Assembly: GCA_963576785.1 (NCBI GenBank)
Contig: OY756145.1
Location: 1,922,001 to 1,986,000 of the forward strand
Origin: Chlorophyllum brunneum
Lineage: Eukaryota; Basidiomycota; Agaricomycetes; Agaricales; Agaricaceae
Reading direction: 5' to 3'
Length of the DNA stretch: 64,000 bases
Part shown: positions 33,001 to 44,156 of the stretch, piece after piece
Layout of the letters: each line of letters starts with the position of its first letter
How positions within the stretch are numbered: position 1 is the first letter of the stretch
The notes under the pieces: generated by a model
The model's input: the letters and a program-made list of their open reading frames with translations, nothing else
Databases searched by the model: none
Told to the model about the DNA's origin: nothing
Program-made: the position numbers and the translations under genes

Positions 33001-34191
33001 TCAGCTAAACAGTTTCCGCCAGAATCCTACTCTCTCTCTGTACTCGTCCCGCCCCGCCATCCCCACCACGATCCGCCCACTCCGCGTGAATACCTCGCAC
33101 AGCTCTCCCTGCCCGTCCCCAACCGTCACCATCGTCTCCCGTTCCGTCCTCTTCAACACCCGCATCCCCGATGCCAGAGCAGGCAAGAACCGCATTTCTC
33201 CTTTCGCACTCTCCACCCTGATCACCCCCGAAAACCTCTCCGGCACGTACACGATCACATTGCCTGTGCGAACACAGATGGTACAGAAGCACAGAATTTC
33301 GACCACCGAGCCAAAAACACCACCGACGAGATGAAATGTCAGCCAACACAATCACATCAAGTTATTCAGCAGAAGCAGTAGAAGAAGCAAATCAGAAGAT
33401 ACCATGGCAGGTGATACCCCCATGTTCTTCTCTTCCACACAGTGTGCAAATATAACACCATCTCACCTGAGCGCGAGAATATGTCGAGCCCCATAAACGG
33501 CTGCCTTGTCGTCATCCCTCCGGGCGGCGTCGCATCTCGGGGCAGCTAAATGACCCTATCCGTTAGCATCCAGAAACTCATATCCCAGGCCCGTGACGGT
33601 CGTGGAATTCCCTCCCTGCCGACCTAAAATCCAAAAGCCAAGGAATCTCGTAACTCGTGTTACAGAGCACGCGGCATTGCTTTAACGGGGAAGGCCATCC
33701 ACGACCCGGGATAGGACTGTCCATGCCACTCACCATGGTGACTTCGATTTTACCTGTCCTACTCCCGACGAATACGTTTGCCCTTTCCTCCCTTTCGTCT
33801 TGTGTACTTGCATCCAGAGTACTGCCTAGCTTCAACTTCATATTTCCACTCCTTGTTTGGAAGCTTGCATGCGGTAAGTCAGCTCCGCCCTTCTTTTTCC
33901 CCTTTCTCCCTTTTCTCTTTCCATATCTCGTCCGAATGGTTGGCCCAGCCCCGTGCGCCGGCGTTGACGGGTCAATATGGAATGTACCTGGATATGTTCC
34001 ATATTCAACGCTAACTTCCACACAACTTCTTAAATTCTTAACATACCCACAACATCCTCTGATTTCGAAAAAACATGTACCTGGCTCACGCTCGCTGCCA
34101 ACGCGCCCGTTTCCTTAGGGGCTGGGTGCCCCCTCCCTCTGACGGTTCCGTTATGCTCGGGATCTGGTGAGTATGGTGGTGGATTTTCCAT
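33001..34191 (-). CDS. DUF7330-like protein of unknown function
   Basis: Multi-exon gene with a secure 3' half. The last exon is 33263-33001 (GNVIVYVPERFSGVI ... MRVLKRTERETMVTVGDG ... YRERVGFWRKLFS), and the exon before it is 33545-33467 (LPRDATPPGGMTTRQPFMGL). An upstream exon ends at 33734 (YGTYPGTFHIDPS ... ERANVFVGSRTGKIEVTM). A first exon from an ATG at 34191 (MENPPPYSPDPEHN) is plausible, but its junction does not keep phase with any donor I found. Introns of 203 and 188 nt are long for this window and may hide further exons. The repeated 'SRTGKI / SRSGNV / SRSGRI' strands suggest a beta-repeat adhesin-like fold, as in mushroom DUF7330 proteins. Family assignment is from memory of the motif layout. 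Confidence 0.55.
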
Positions 34192-34471
34192 TGGATAATC
34201 CTGCCCCGCGTGTCAACCGACCTGTAAATATATCTTTTCTGAAACCATGCTGACCTTGGTAGGGACAGGAGGAATTGTTGTCTGAGCTTGCAAGATCATT
34301 TGCGCGGTCACTTGTTCGCTGAATGGCTCGATGTCTCAAGTATATATACCCCTCGCACAGCCTCGTTGTCCCAGGGATTGTGACTGCGGGCCAGCGTCTT
34401 AACAACTATATGATGGCTGCGGAGTACTGCCCAAGCCTTCTTCGCCTCGAGGTAGCAAAAATAAACCCAAC

Positions 34472-34580
34472 GGGCCTGACCGGGAATTGAACCCGGGACC
34501 TCCTCGAAGGATGGCTTCGTGACGAAGCCTGAAGACTCGAGTCTCCCGAACGAGGAATCATACTACTAGACCATCAGGCC
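34472..34580 (-). tRNA. tRNA-Pro (anticodon CGG), with 37-nt intron
   Basis: Read on the minus strand, the 7-bp acceptor stem GGCCTGA/TCAGGCC is perfect, with discriminator C. The box A region TGGTCTAGTAGTATG, anticodon stem CCTCG/CGAGG with loop TTCGGG.T, and T arm CCCGGGTTCAATTCCCGG are canonical. Removing a 37-nt intron after position 37 leaves 72 nt. The anticodon at positions 34-36 is CGG, reading CCG. The intron itself contains a perfect palindrome (agactcgagtct) and a 7-bp stem (ggcttcg/cgaagcc). Confidence 0.93.
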
Positions 34581-34900
34581 GTCAGGGGCTATTCCCCAGC
34601 CCAATATTCACATGGTTGAAGAGACTATACATGTCCTGGTGGCCGTCTCTGCGTTGATGGTGACAGTACAATGACCATCACAGGGACTTCCTGACACGCA
34701 GACGGTGCACATATCGTAGGCCATCAAATTATCCAGGGTCGGTAGTCTGGCTTAATGAGGGCTACTTATACCAGAATGAGTATACAGTAGTTCAGCCATG
34801 CTCTTTCAGTGCAAAATTAGATGTTGTTCCGTTGTTTTATCTTGACAGTGAACTGATCAGTACAAGTGCAGCATGGCACTGCCTCTCAAACGTCAGGATT

Positions 34901-34976
34901 GACCTCATGGTCTAGTAGTAGTATGTTTATTTTTGAGCAATGTTAAGGTCCCAGGTTCAGATTCCCAGTCAAGCCC
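34901..34976 (+). pseudogene. tRNA-Pro-like relic
   Basis: On the plus strand, tggtctagtagtagtatg (box A with a 3-base duplication) is followed 40 bases later by ggtcccaggttcagattccc (box B-like). The anticodon arm no longer pairs and the acceptor stem has mismatches. It resembles the two flanking tRNA-Pro genes but in opposite orientation. It could also be the head of a tRNA-derived SINE. Confidence 0.6.
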
Positions 34977-35203
34977 GATGTAAGGGTCACATACTTCTTC
35001 CCTTGAATTAGTTGCTTGGCCGCCTGCGATCCCAGGTAAAGTCTATCAGCGTCGTTTTCTATCGCGGCATGATCCTATCTTGTATAGCCTCTCAAGTGTC
35101 ACATGTCAAGTTCTGTCTGTGCTTGGCGCTTCAAAGGTTTAGATGCAATAAGGAGACTCCGACAACCCAAAGCTTCGACTACACCGAGAAAGAGCACAAA
35201 AAT

Positions 35204-35309
35204 GGGCCTGACCGGGAATTGAACCCGGGACCTCCTCGAATATGAATCACGATGAATCTGAAGACCATAATCTCCCGAACGAGGAATCATACTACTAGAC
35301 CATCAGGCC
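35204..35309 (-). tRNA. tRNA-Pro (anticodon CGG), with 34-nt intron
   Basis: The exon parts are identical to the copy at 34472-34580, including acceptor stem GGCCTGA/TCAGGCC, box A, anticodon CGG and T arm. The intron is 34 nt instead of 37 and differs in sequence after its first bases, keeping only a central gtcttcag in common. It ends about 150 bases upstream of the TOR start codon and is transcribed away from it. Confidence 0.93.
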
Positions 35310-35462
35310 GATAACAATCCGATGTGCCTGCCCACCAGATCATGTGCATACGTACCCAGCCATTCCGTAATGCCATCACACAGCACTTCCTCCCCACTTG
35401 CCTCTCACTCTCGATAACTTTGACCGTAGTTTTACTTCTGTAGGGTCCCGAGCTAGTCAACG

Positions 35463-38400
35463 ATGGCGCCCAATGCGCAGACGCCAACTGAGAAGCTCCT
35501 CAACATCTTCACTGGTCTCAAGAACCGCAATGCGGATGTTCGTGCACAACATGCCAAGGACCTCCGGCGTTTTGTGAGTTTTATACAAAGCTTGACGTAG
35601 CCGCACCTGTTTGATTTCCTGTGGGTTTAATAGGTGTCTACAGAGGTGGCTGACATGTCTTCTGATGCCTCCGCCAAGATTTGGGACGAGACTATAAACC
35701 GAAAACTCTTTGAATTAACGCACAGTCAGAATACAGCCGAGGCGTTTGGCGGTCTAATGGCCATAGGTTCGTTTACGGTTCACTCGCATCGTGGCTTCGT
35801 TTAATCTGTAGCAGATTCTCTTCTTGGCCTTGAATCTGATGAGACAATCGAGGCAAAGCGGAATCTCTTCCGATTCTATAACTATGTCAAGCACTTGCTA
35901 CCAAATCATGAGGTCACCCTCATGTTGTATGCGTCCAAGACCCTCGGACAGATAGCAGAGATTGGAGGTGCAGCTTTTGGGGAAAGGTTCATGGATTTTG
36001 AGGTTCAGGCGGCCATCGACCTCATCCAACCCGATAAACACGAGTCCCCCCGTCATGCTGGCGTGCTCATCTTGAAGGAGCTGGCACGCAACAGTCCTAC
36101 ATACTTCCACCCGCACATTAGCGTTGTGTTCGACAATATCCTCATTCCTTTGCGTGATCCTCGGGTCCATATCCGTGAAGGAGCCGCTGAACTACTCGCG
36201 GCCTGCCTTGAGATCATCACTATCCGAGAGCGCCAGCCCAGGAGCCCTTATCTCTTCAAAATCCTGCAGGATGCTCAACAGGGTCTCAAGAGTAGCTCAA
36301 TGGACATTGTACACGGGTCGCTATTGACCTATCGAGAGTTGTTACTTCACGCTGGAATGGTGGGTCCTTCACATTCGAATTGTCCCGAAGTCTGATGAGG
36401 TGGCCTTCACAAGTTCTTGAAAGAGAACTACCTCGATATCGCTGAACAGATCCTCCGCTTCAAATCACACCGAGATCCGCTCATACGCAAGATGGTGATC
36501 ACCATGATTCCGTCCTTGGCTGCCTATGATACCCAAACATTCACCGAACACTTTTTACACAAAGCGATGGGCCACCTTTTGACACAGCTTGAGAAGCTAG
36601 CTGAGCGAAACTATGGTACGGGGTGTTGTTGTATCTTTGAGCGACTTGGTTCAAATTCGGAGCACAGCATTCATTGCGATTGGCCATACCGCCAATGCTG
36701 TTGAGAGTGACATGAAACCCTTCTTGGATTCTATCATGAATCATATCAAAATTGGTTTACAGGGTAGGGGGTGAGTGCGTTTGACCCTGGGTTCCAACAT
36801 CGCTCTTACTCGTAGATTCCAAGTCGAAAAAATGCTCCAAATGAGGAACCGCTTTTTCAGTGTATCGGGATGTTGGCAGCAGCTGTTGGCCCAAATTTGA
36901 CGAAGCTCCTACATGATCAACTTGACCTCATGATGAGCTGTGGCTTGAGCGAGCCTTTGAAAAATGCGCTCAGCATTATTGCTAAGCACATTCCTCCGCT
37001 GCTGAAAACAATTCAAGGTGTGAAACTTGTGGTCATGACGCTGGGCACCACTCACGATCCTTTCAAGATCGATTGCTGGATCTCTTATCCCAAGTTTTAA
37101 GCGGGCAACCATATAAACCTCTGGGTGCACCTCCACCCGCTGGCAGACAAGATGTTACAGCTATCACAACCAATGTCACTGCCTCACAGGTGAGTACAGA
37201 AGATTTTCCTGGTCCTGTAACCCAGGTTGACTTTGAGGAGGTGTCTCATGACAAGAGCCCCGAACTCCTGGCTCTTGCGCTCACGACTCTTGGCTCTTTC
37301 GACTTCAGCGGTTAGTCCCAGGCATTTCATCTTGTGTTTTGTTACGGGGAATGAACCTACATCACGCAGGGCATGTACTCAACGAATTTGTGCGGAATTG
37401 CGCAGTTCCCTACCTTGAGGATGACCACTCTGAGGTCCGACGAGCGGCTGCATTGACGTGCTGCCGACTTTTCGTTCGCGACCCAATTTGCTATCAATCA
37501 AGTAGCCATGCCATTGAAATCATCAGTGATGTGCTAGATAAGCTATTGACAGTAGGCATTGCTGACCCTGGTATTTCTACCTTTTTTCTGCTTCACATTC
37601 ATAAACTAAGTAACCTTGATAGATCATACTATTCGGCAGACGGTGCTGGTTTCGCTCCATGAAAAGTTTGACAAACACTTAGCACAGGCAGAGAACGTTC
37701 GTTCTCTCTTCATTGCGTTGAATGATGAAGTGTTTGAAAACCGCATGATTGCCGTCAATCTTATTGGGCGACTCGCAAGGCACAACCCCGCCTACGTGAT
37801 GCCATCCTTGCGTAAGGCCCTCATCCAGTTGCTCACTGAACTCGAGTATTCGACAGTCCTGTACGTTCTCTCTACTTCGGTCCTATTTGACATTCCTATT
37901 CACTTTTCGATAGTCGAAGTCGCGAGGAGTGTACACGCTTGTTGACAATGTTGGTGAGCTCTACGCAGCGGTTAATCAAGCCTTATGCTTTGCCTATGCT
38001 CCGAGTGCTGCTACAAAAGGCGAATGATGTCAATCCCACTGTCGCTGCCAACGTCCTTATGTGTCTTGGGGAGCTCGTTTGCATTGCTGGAGAGGATGCG
38101 CTCGCCCACGTACCTGATCTAATGGCAGTTATCATAGCGAGACTTTCGGATCCATCCATCATCAAGAGGGATGCAGCACTCCACGCCTTGGGCCAGCTGT
38201 GCTCTAGTACAGGTTATGTCATCACACCCTTGGTAGACTATCCCCAGCTGGTGTCACTCTTATCGAGGATCCTTAGAACTGAGGCAACAAAAAACGTGAG
38301 GCGGGAGGTGGTTAAGGTGTTGGGTATTCTTGGGGCACTAGATCCATATAGACGAAAGGTGTGCCTATTTCTTGAACATATAATCATTTGCTCAATAGTG

Positions 38401-41400
38401 TGAGCAGACCCGACCCGATGATGAGGCCGCTAGCGAGAAGGCAGTGGCTGCCGTTAACCAAGTGCCAGTAGCGCAGTACAGCGCAGTATCGGGAGCTGAT
38501 GACTATTTTCAAACTGTGGTCATCAGATCTCTCCTAGTTATCCTCAAGGATCAAGCTCTGAGTAGCCATCATCATACTGTGATAGAAGCCGTAATGTCAA
38601 TATTCAAGACTCAAGGTCTGAAATGCGTCACTTTCCTGCCGCAGGTAAGATTTACGATCGATTACCCGAGAGCTCTCCTGACTGGGCCTATCTTCAGATT
38701 ATCCCCGCATTCACCACCGTTACTCGTACATCGGTTGCTAGACTGCAGGAATTCCACCTTCAACAACTCGCGATTCTCGTTGGGATCATCAAGCAGCACG
38801 TTCGTAACTACATGCCGGATATCTTCGCCCTGATCACCGAGCTTTGGGAGAATTCAGCTCTTCAGCTCCCTATAGTAGCTCTGATCGAGGCTCTTGGTAA
38901 AGCCCTTGATGCCGAGTTCAAACCATTTCTTCCCACTATTCTACCCCTTATCCTCAAGGTCTTTGAAGGTGGACCCCCAGATGACAAGCGGAGTGCAGTG
39001 CAGATCAAAGTCTTTGACGCATTCTTGACATTCGGTTCGAACATCGAGGAATACCTTCACTTGGTGATACCGATCATTGTGAAGACGTATGAGCGTGATG
39101 GCACTACCCAACTTCGCAAGAAGGCCATCCAAACGATTCATGGGCTATCGCGGCGGGTCAACTTCTCGGATCACGCGTCTCGCATCATCCATCCCTTGGT
39201 TAGAGTGTTGGATAATTCCAATACAGAGCTCAGGATTTCGGTCATGGAAACTTTATGTTCTTTGATGATGCAACTTGGAGCAGATTTTGCGATATTCATT
39301 CCCACCATCAATAAGGTATAACTCGCGTTTCCTGCATGCTCTTCGTCCTAATTGATCGCCTTTCAGAGCATCATGCGGAATAAGGTCGCACCTCATCCGG
39401 TCTATGAGAACATGATCAGCAAGCTGTTGAATGGCGAACGGCTGCCCCAAGACATGGCCTTGCAGGACTCGCTGTGCGTTTATGACTGACCTGACAATAT
39501 CGCATATTGAACTGCTGACAGCGAGCCCAACAAAACTCCGGAGTTCTCCGCCCCTGCCGAGGCTACCAAGATGGCAGTTAATCAGCAGCATCTGAAACAG
39601 GCTTGGGACGTGTCCCAGGTCGCCACGCGAGAAGATTGGTTCGAGTGGATACACAGGCTAAGCGTCGAGTTCATGAAAGAGTCTCCGTCTCACGCGCTTC
39701 GGGCGTGTATGAGCTTGGTTGACATCCATCCTCCGCTTGCGAAAGAACTTTTTAACGCGGCATTTCTTTCTTGTTGGAGTGAATTATATGATCAATATCA
39801 GGTGCGGTCAAAACCCCTTTCTTATATTTTCATTCTCAATTAGTATCAGGAGGATCTGGTTCGCTCAATCGAATTTGCAATTACATCGAACAACGCACCG
39901 TCGGAACTAATACATCGTTTATTGAACCTGGCAGAGTTCATGGAACACGAAGAGAAGCCCCTTCCCATCGAACATCGAACGCTTGGCGAGTATGCAATGA
40001 AGTACATGGCCTATGCAAAGGCTCTTCACTATAAAGAGCTAGAATACTTTTCCGAAGCTTCACCTGCCGTCGTCGAGTCACTTATATCCATCAACACCCG
40101 CCTCCAGCAACATGATGCCGCCTGGGGTACTCTAATCACCGCTCGAGAGCAATACAACGTAACCAAGCATGAGGAATGGTACGAGAGGCTGGGTCGTTGG
40201 CAAGAGGCGCTCCAGGCATACGAGAAAGCGGCGGAAAACGATCCCAACGACCTTGAAGTTCAGTATGGACGAATGAAGTGTTTACATGCCCTTGGTGAAT
40301 GGGATCAACTAGCGACACGTGTCGGGGAACATTGGACAACCGCTTCTCACCAAGATCGTCGAGAGATTGCGCCAATGGCGGCGGCAGCTGCCTGGTCACT
40401 CAATGAATGGAATGACATGGAGGATTACATCAACACTATGAAGCCTGACTCTCCAGACAAGGCATTTTATCGTGCTATTCTTTTCGTGCAACAGAATCAA
40501 TTTCCCAAGGCGCTAGGACAGATTGCAAAGGCCCGTGACCTTTTGGATCCTGAACTCAGCTCTTTCGTCGGGGACAGCTATGGGCGACTGTACGGGTGGG
40601 TCCTACCTTAACTACTCATGTCTGACTTGCTAAATAAGGTTTTAGTGTGATGGTCCGGGCCCAAATGCTATCGGAATTGGAAGAGATCATTGCTTTCAAG
40701 CAATATGCAGACCAGCCCGAAAGACAACAAACCATGCGGAAAACGTGGCTAAAGAGGTCCGGCGATTCAGTTCCTCGCAGCTCTGACAAATCTGACATTC
40801 ATGCAGATTGCAAGGGTGCCAGCCTGACGTTGAGGTCTGGCAAAGGATCCTACAAGTGCGAACTTTGGTTCTGAATCCAGAAGATGATCCTGTCATGTGG
40901 ATCAAATTTGCCAATCTTTGTCGAAAGAATGATCGTATGGCCCTGGCCGAGAAGACGATCAACTCTTTACTGTCACCTGAAAGGGTAAACTCCTTACAGT
41001 CGTTCCAGCGGCCAGTATGCTGAGTACATTCTAGTATCGGTTCCACGATCACCACACCAAAGCGCCCCCAAATGTCGTCTATGCCCAGCTGAAGTACATG
41101 TGGGCCCAGGGTTCTAAAGAAGATACCCTGCAGTTCTTACGCCAATTCTCTGCTCAGCTCGCTCATGATCTACAGCAAGAAACGGGCGAACACCCCAATC
41201 GACTTCCCAATACCGTTTCAAAACAAAAGCTGACAGAACTATCAAAGCTCCTTGCTCGATGCTACTTCAAACAAGGCGAGTGGCAAGCACAATCTGGCGA
41301 AGCTTGGAGCGCCGTAAGCATTTGTGTTTTCATTCCCGCAACCTGTGACTTACAATGAAATCTAGAGAAATACAGAGGATATTCTGCATTCCTATTACCT

Positions 41401-44051
41401 CGCCACACATTACGACCCGACTTGGTACAAAGCTTGGCACACCTGGGCTCTCGCCAACTTTGAGGTTGTTAGTGAAATGGAAGCTCAAGCTGAAGGTCGT
41501 ACAGTTGATATACCTGGAGAGGGCATTGCTGCACATGTTGTTCAAGCTGTTGAAGGTAGCTCGTTTGGCTCACGTCAGGATCTGACTTAATCGTTATTTC
41601 TAGGGTTCTTCCATTCCATTGCTCTGAGAAATGTTGATGCGCTTCAAGACACACTGCGCCTGCTGACCCTCTGGTTCAAATTCGGTGTTCATGATGACGT
41701 TAGTCATGCCATGGCGAGTGGATTTTCCACGGTAGAAGTTGATACATGGTTGGATGTTATTCCACAAGTGAGGAACAATATTTTTTTAGATGAACATACC
41801 TTAAACAAGTTTAGATCATCGCCCGTATCCAAACGCCATCCGTCAATATACGTCGCAACATCAGTAATCTCCTCACCGACGTTGGGAAAACCCATCCACA
41901 GGCACTCATATATCCCCTGACTGTCGCATCCAAATCCTCGAGTCTCTCCCGGAAGAATGCAGCCTTAGATATAATGGACCGCATGCGCGAGCATAGCCCA
42001 ACAGTCGTGACCCAGGTCTGTGTCTCGAGCTGCCTTATGATACGAGTATCTGATCACAATCTCAGGCTCAATTAGTTAGTCAGGAGCTTATCCGCGTTGC
42101 TATTCTATGGCATGAACTATGGCATGAGGGCCTAGAGGAAGCTTCAAGGTTATATTTCACTGAAAAGAACCCGGATGGGATGATAGCCGCTCTGGAACCC
42201 TTACACGACCTTTTAGAAAGGGTAAGTTGCCATGACTCGCTAAAGACATAATAATGATGCTCACCTGAACGGCCCTTAGGGACCACAAACTAATCGTGAA
42301 ACCTCATTTACTCAGGCATTTGGGCGTGAGCTCCACGAAGCCCGCGAGGCATGTCGTCGATTCCGTATTTATGGGGAAACCGCAGAACTGGATAGGGCTT
42401 GGGATATATACTATGGGGTCAGTCATTTGGATGACGCATGGATGCTTGCTTAGCCTTAACGTCTCCTCTAGGTATTTAAGCGCGTCGAAAAGCAATTACC
42501 TCAACTAACCACCCTGGATCTCCAATACGTTTCACCCCATCTTCTGAAAGCACGCAACCTGGAACTCGCGGTTCCAGGTACTTACCAAAGCGGCCGACCA
42601 GTCATCCGGATACAGAGCTTCGCTAATAAACTGACGGTAATAGCATCCAAACAAAGACCAAGGCGGTTGTGCCTCAAAGGAGACGACGGGCGTGATTATC
42701 AATACGTACTCAAGGGTCATGAAGACCTTCGTCAAGACGAACGAGTAATGCAATTGTTCAGTTTGGTCAACACATTACTTTCGGTTGATACCAACAGCTT
42801 CAAACGCCGCCTCCACATCCAGCGTTATCCTGTAATTCCACTCGCACCCAATGCTGGCTTGTTGGGTTGGGTCCAGGACAGCGACACCTTGCACGTCCTC
42901 ATCCGTGACTACCGTGATTCGAGGAAGGTACTCCTCAATATTGAATACAGACTAATGCTCCAGGCGCGTCTACCCCCTAATACAAGTATTATGAACAGTT
43001 TGATGACCATAACTAGATGGCTCCTGATTACGAAAACCTTACTCTGTTGCAGAAAGTCGAGGTTTTCGAGTATGCACTGGAGAACACCACCGGTCAAGAT
43101 TTATACCGCGTACTATGGCTCAAGAGCGGCAACTCCGAGCATTGGTTGGAACGTCGAGCAACCTATACTCGATCGCTTGCTGTCAACAGTATGGTAGGAC
43201 ACATACTTGGTTTGGGTGACCGTCATCCTTCAAATCTCCTGTTGGAACGAAGCACCGGGAAGGTTGTTCATATTGACTTCGGCGACTGTTTCGAGGTCGC
43301 CATGCATCGTGAAAAGTTCCCGGAGAAGGTGCCATTCCGGCTTACGAGGATGCTGACACACGCCATGGAGGTGCGATTCGGATCCAATACCAATAGCACT
43401 CGCCACTTACGCTCGAAAACAGGTCAGTGGTATCGAAGGAAGCTTCAGAAATACCTGCGAGATTACTATGACTGTATTGCGAGGCAACAAGGAATCCCTG
43501 ATGGCAGTGCTGGAAGCATTTGTGTATGATCCCTTAATCAACTGGCGGTTAATGCAAACCGACGTTGAAGGACGACGTAACGAAGGTGGGCGAGCATTTG
43601 AGTCATGTGTAGACCACGTTGACCAACACGCAGAAGTGGATGATCGTTCTGCAGAACTAGCACGTGTTGCTGCTCATCCCCAAGGCCCCCAGCGGAAGCT
43701 CAAAGCCAACGAGAATGACATCTTCAACGGTTAGCCCATCCATTCCCCGCTCAGAGTCCATGCCACCATTGATACCGTCCTACCTCTGTAGAAACTCAAG
43801 GTGAACCTGGTGCACAAGAAGTGCGCAACGAACGAGCACTGTTTGTGTTCAACCGTGTTCAGAACAAGCTGACGGGTATGTCCTTGTTCGAGGCTCATAT
43901 CCATCTTGGGACTAAACGCACCGAATCAGGGCGTGATTTCAACCCAGAGGTCTCCCTATCTGTCCAAGAACAGGTCGAGAAGCTCATTAATCAGGCAACA
44001 GCCCTCGAAAATCTTTGTCAGTGCTTCTCAGGTTGGTGTGCATTCTGGTAG
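35463..44051 (+). CDS. TOR: TOR kinase (target of rapamycin)
   Basis: Master Ser/Thr kinase of TORC1/TORC2, coupling nutrients to growth. It runs from [20 protein letters not shown] (exon 1 35463-35573, exon 2 from 35634) through some tens of short introns. HEAT repeats fill about 35.6-39.6 kb, for example [20 protein letters not shown] and [18 protein letters not shown]. The FAT domain spans about 39.9-41.9 kb ([19 protein letters not shown]). FRB lies about 42.1-42.5 kb: [20 protein letters not shown], keeping the Ser at the rapamycin-contact site, and [11 protein letters not shown]. The kinase domain is about 42.5-43.5 kb: [33 protein letters not shown] (catalytic loop) and [12 protein letters not shown] (DFG). 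FATC closes the protein: [20 protein letters not shown] then FSGWCAFW. No disabling change was seen, but not every intron was resolved. Confidence 0.96.
42085..42480 (+). other. FRB (FKBP12-rapamycin binding) domain within TOR
   Basis: Encodes [20 protein letters not shown] through [20 protein letters not shown] to [12 protein letters not shown], split by two introns. The residues matching human Ser2035 (EEASRLYF) and Trp2101 (RAWD) are kept, so rapamycin sensitivity is expected on family knowledge. Confidence 0.85.
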
Positions 44052-44156
44052 GCAGCGTGGGATGATCTAGAATATATTATTGACGCGACTTGGACTGTAC
44101 TACTCTGGCTGTAATTATATACCCTTCACCTTTCGCTTACCCTTCACCTTATAAAA
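44052..44156 (+). promoter_or_regulatory. 105-bp gap between TOR stop and ARP8 start
   Basis: This gap must hold the TOR 3' end and the ARP8 promoter unless they overlap neighbouring exons. It contains a direct repeat of 'acccttcacctt/cccttcacctt' and ataaaa immediately before the ATG. Confidence 0.5.

Noticed and set aside
43017..43529. Frame starting [20 protein letters not shown] as a separate kinase gene
   Set aside because: It is the continuation of the TOR kinase domain after an intron, in phase with the upstream exon ending [10 protein letters not shown].
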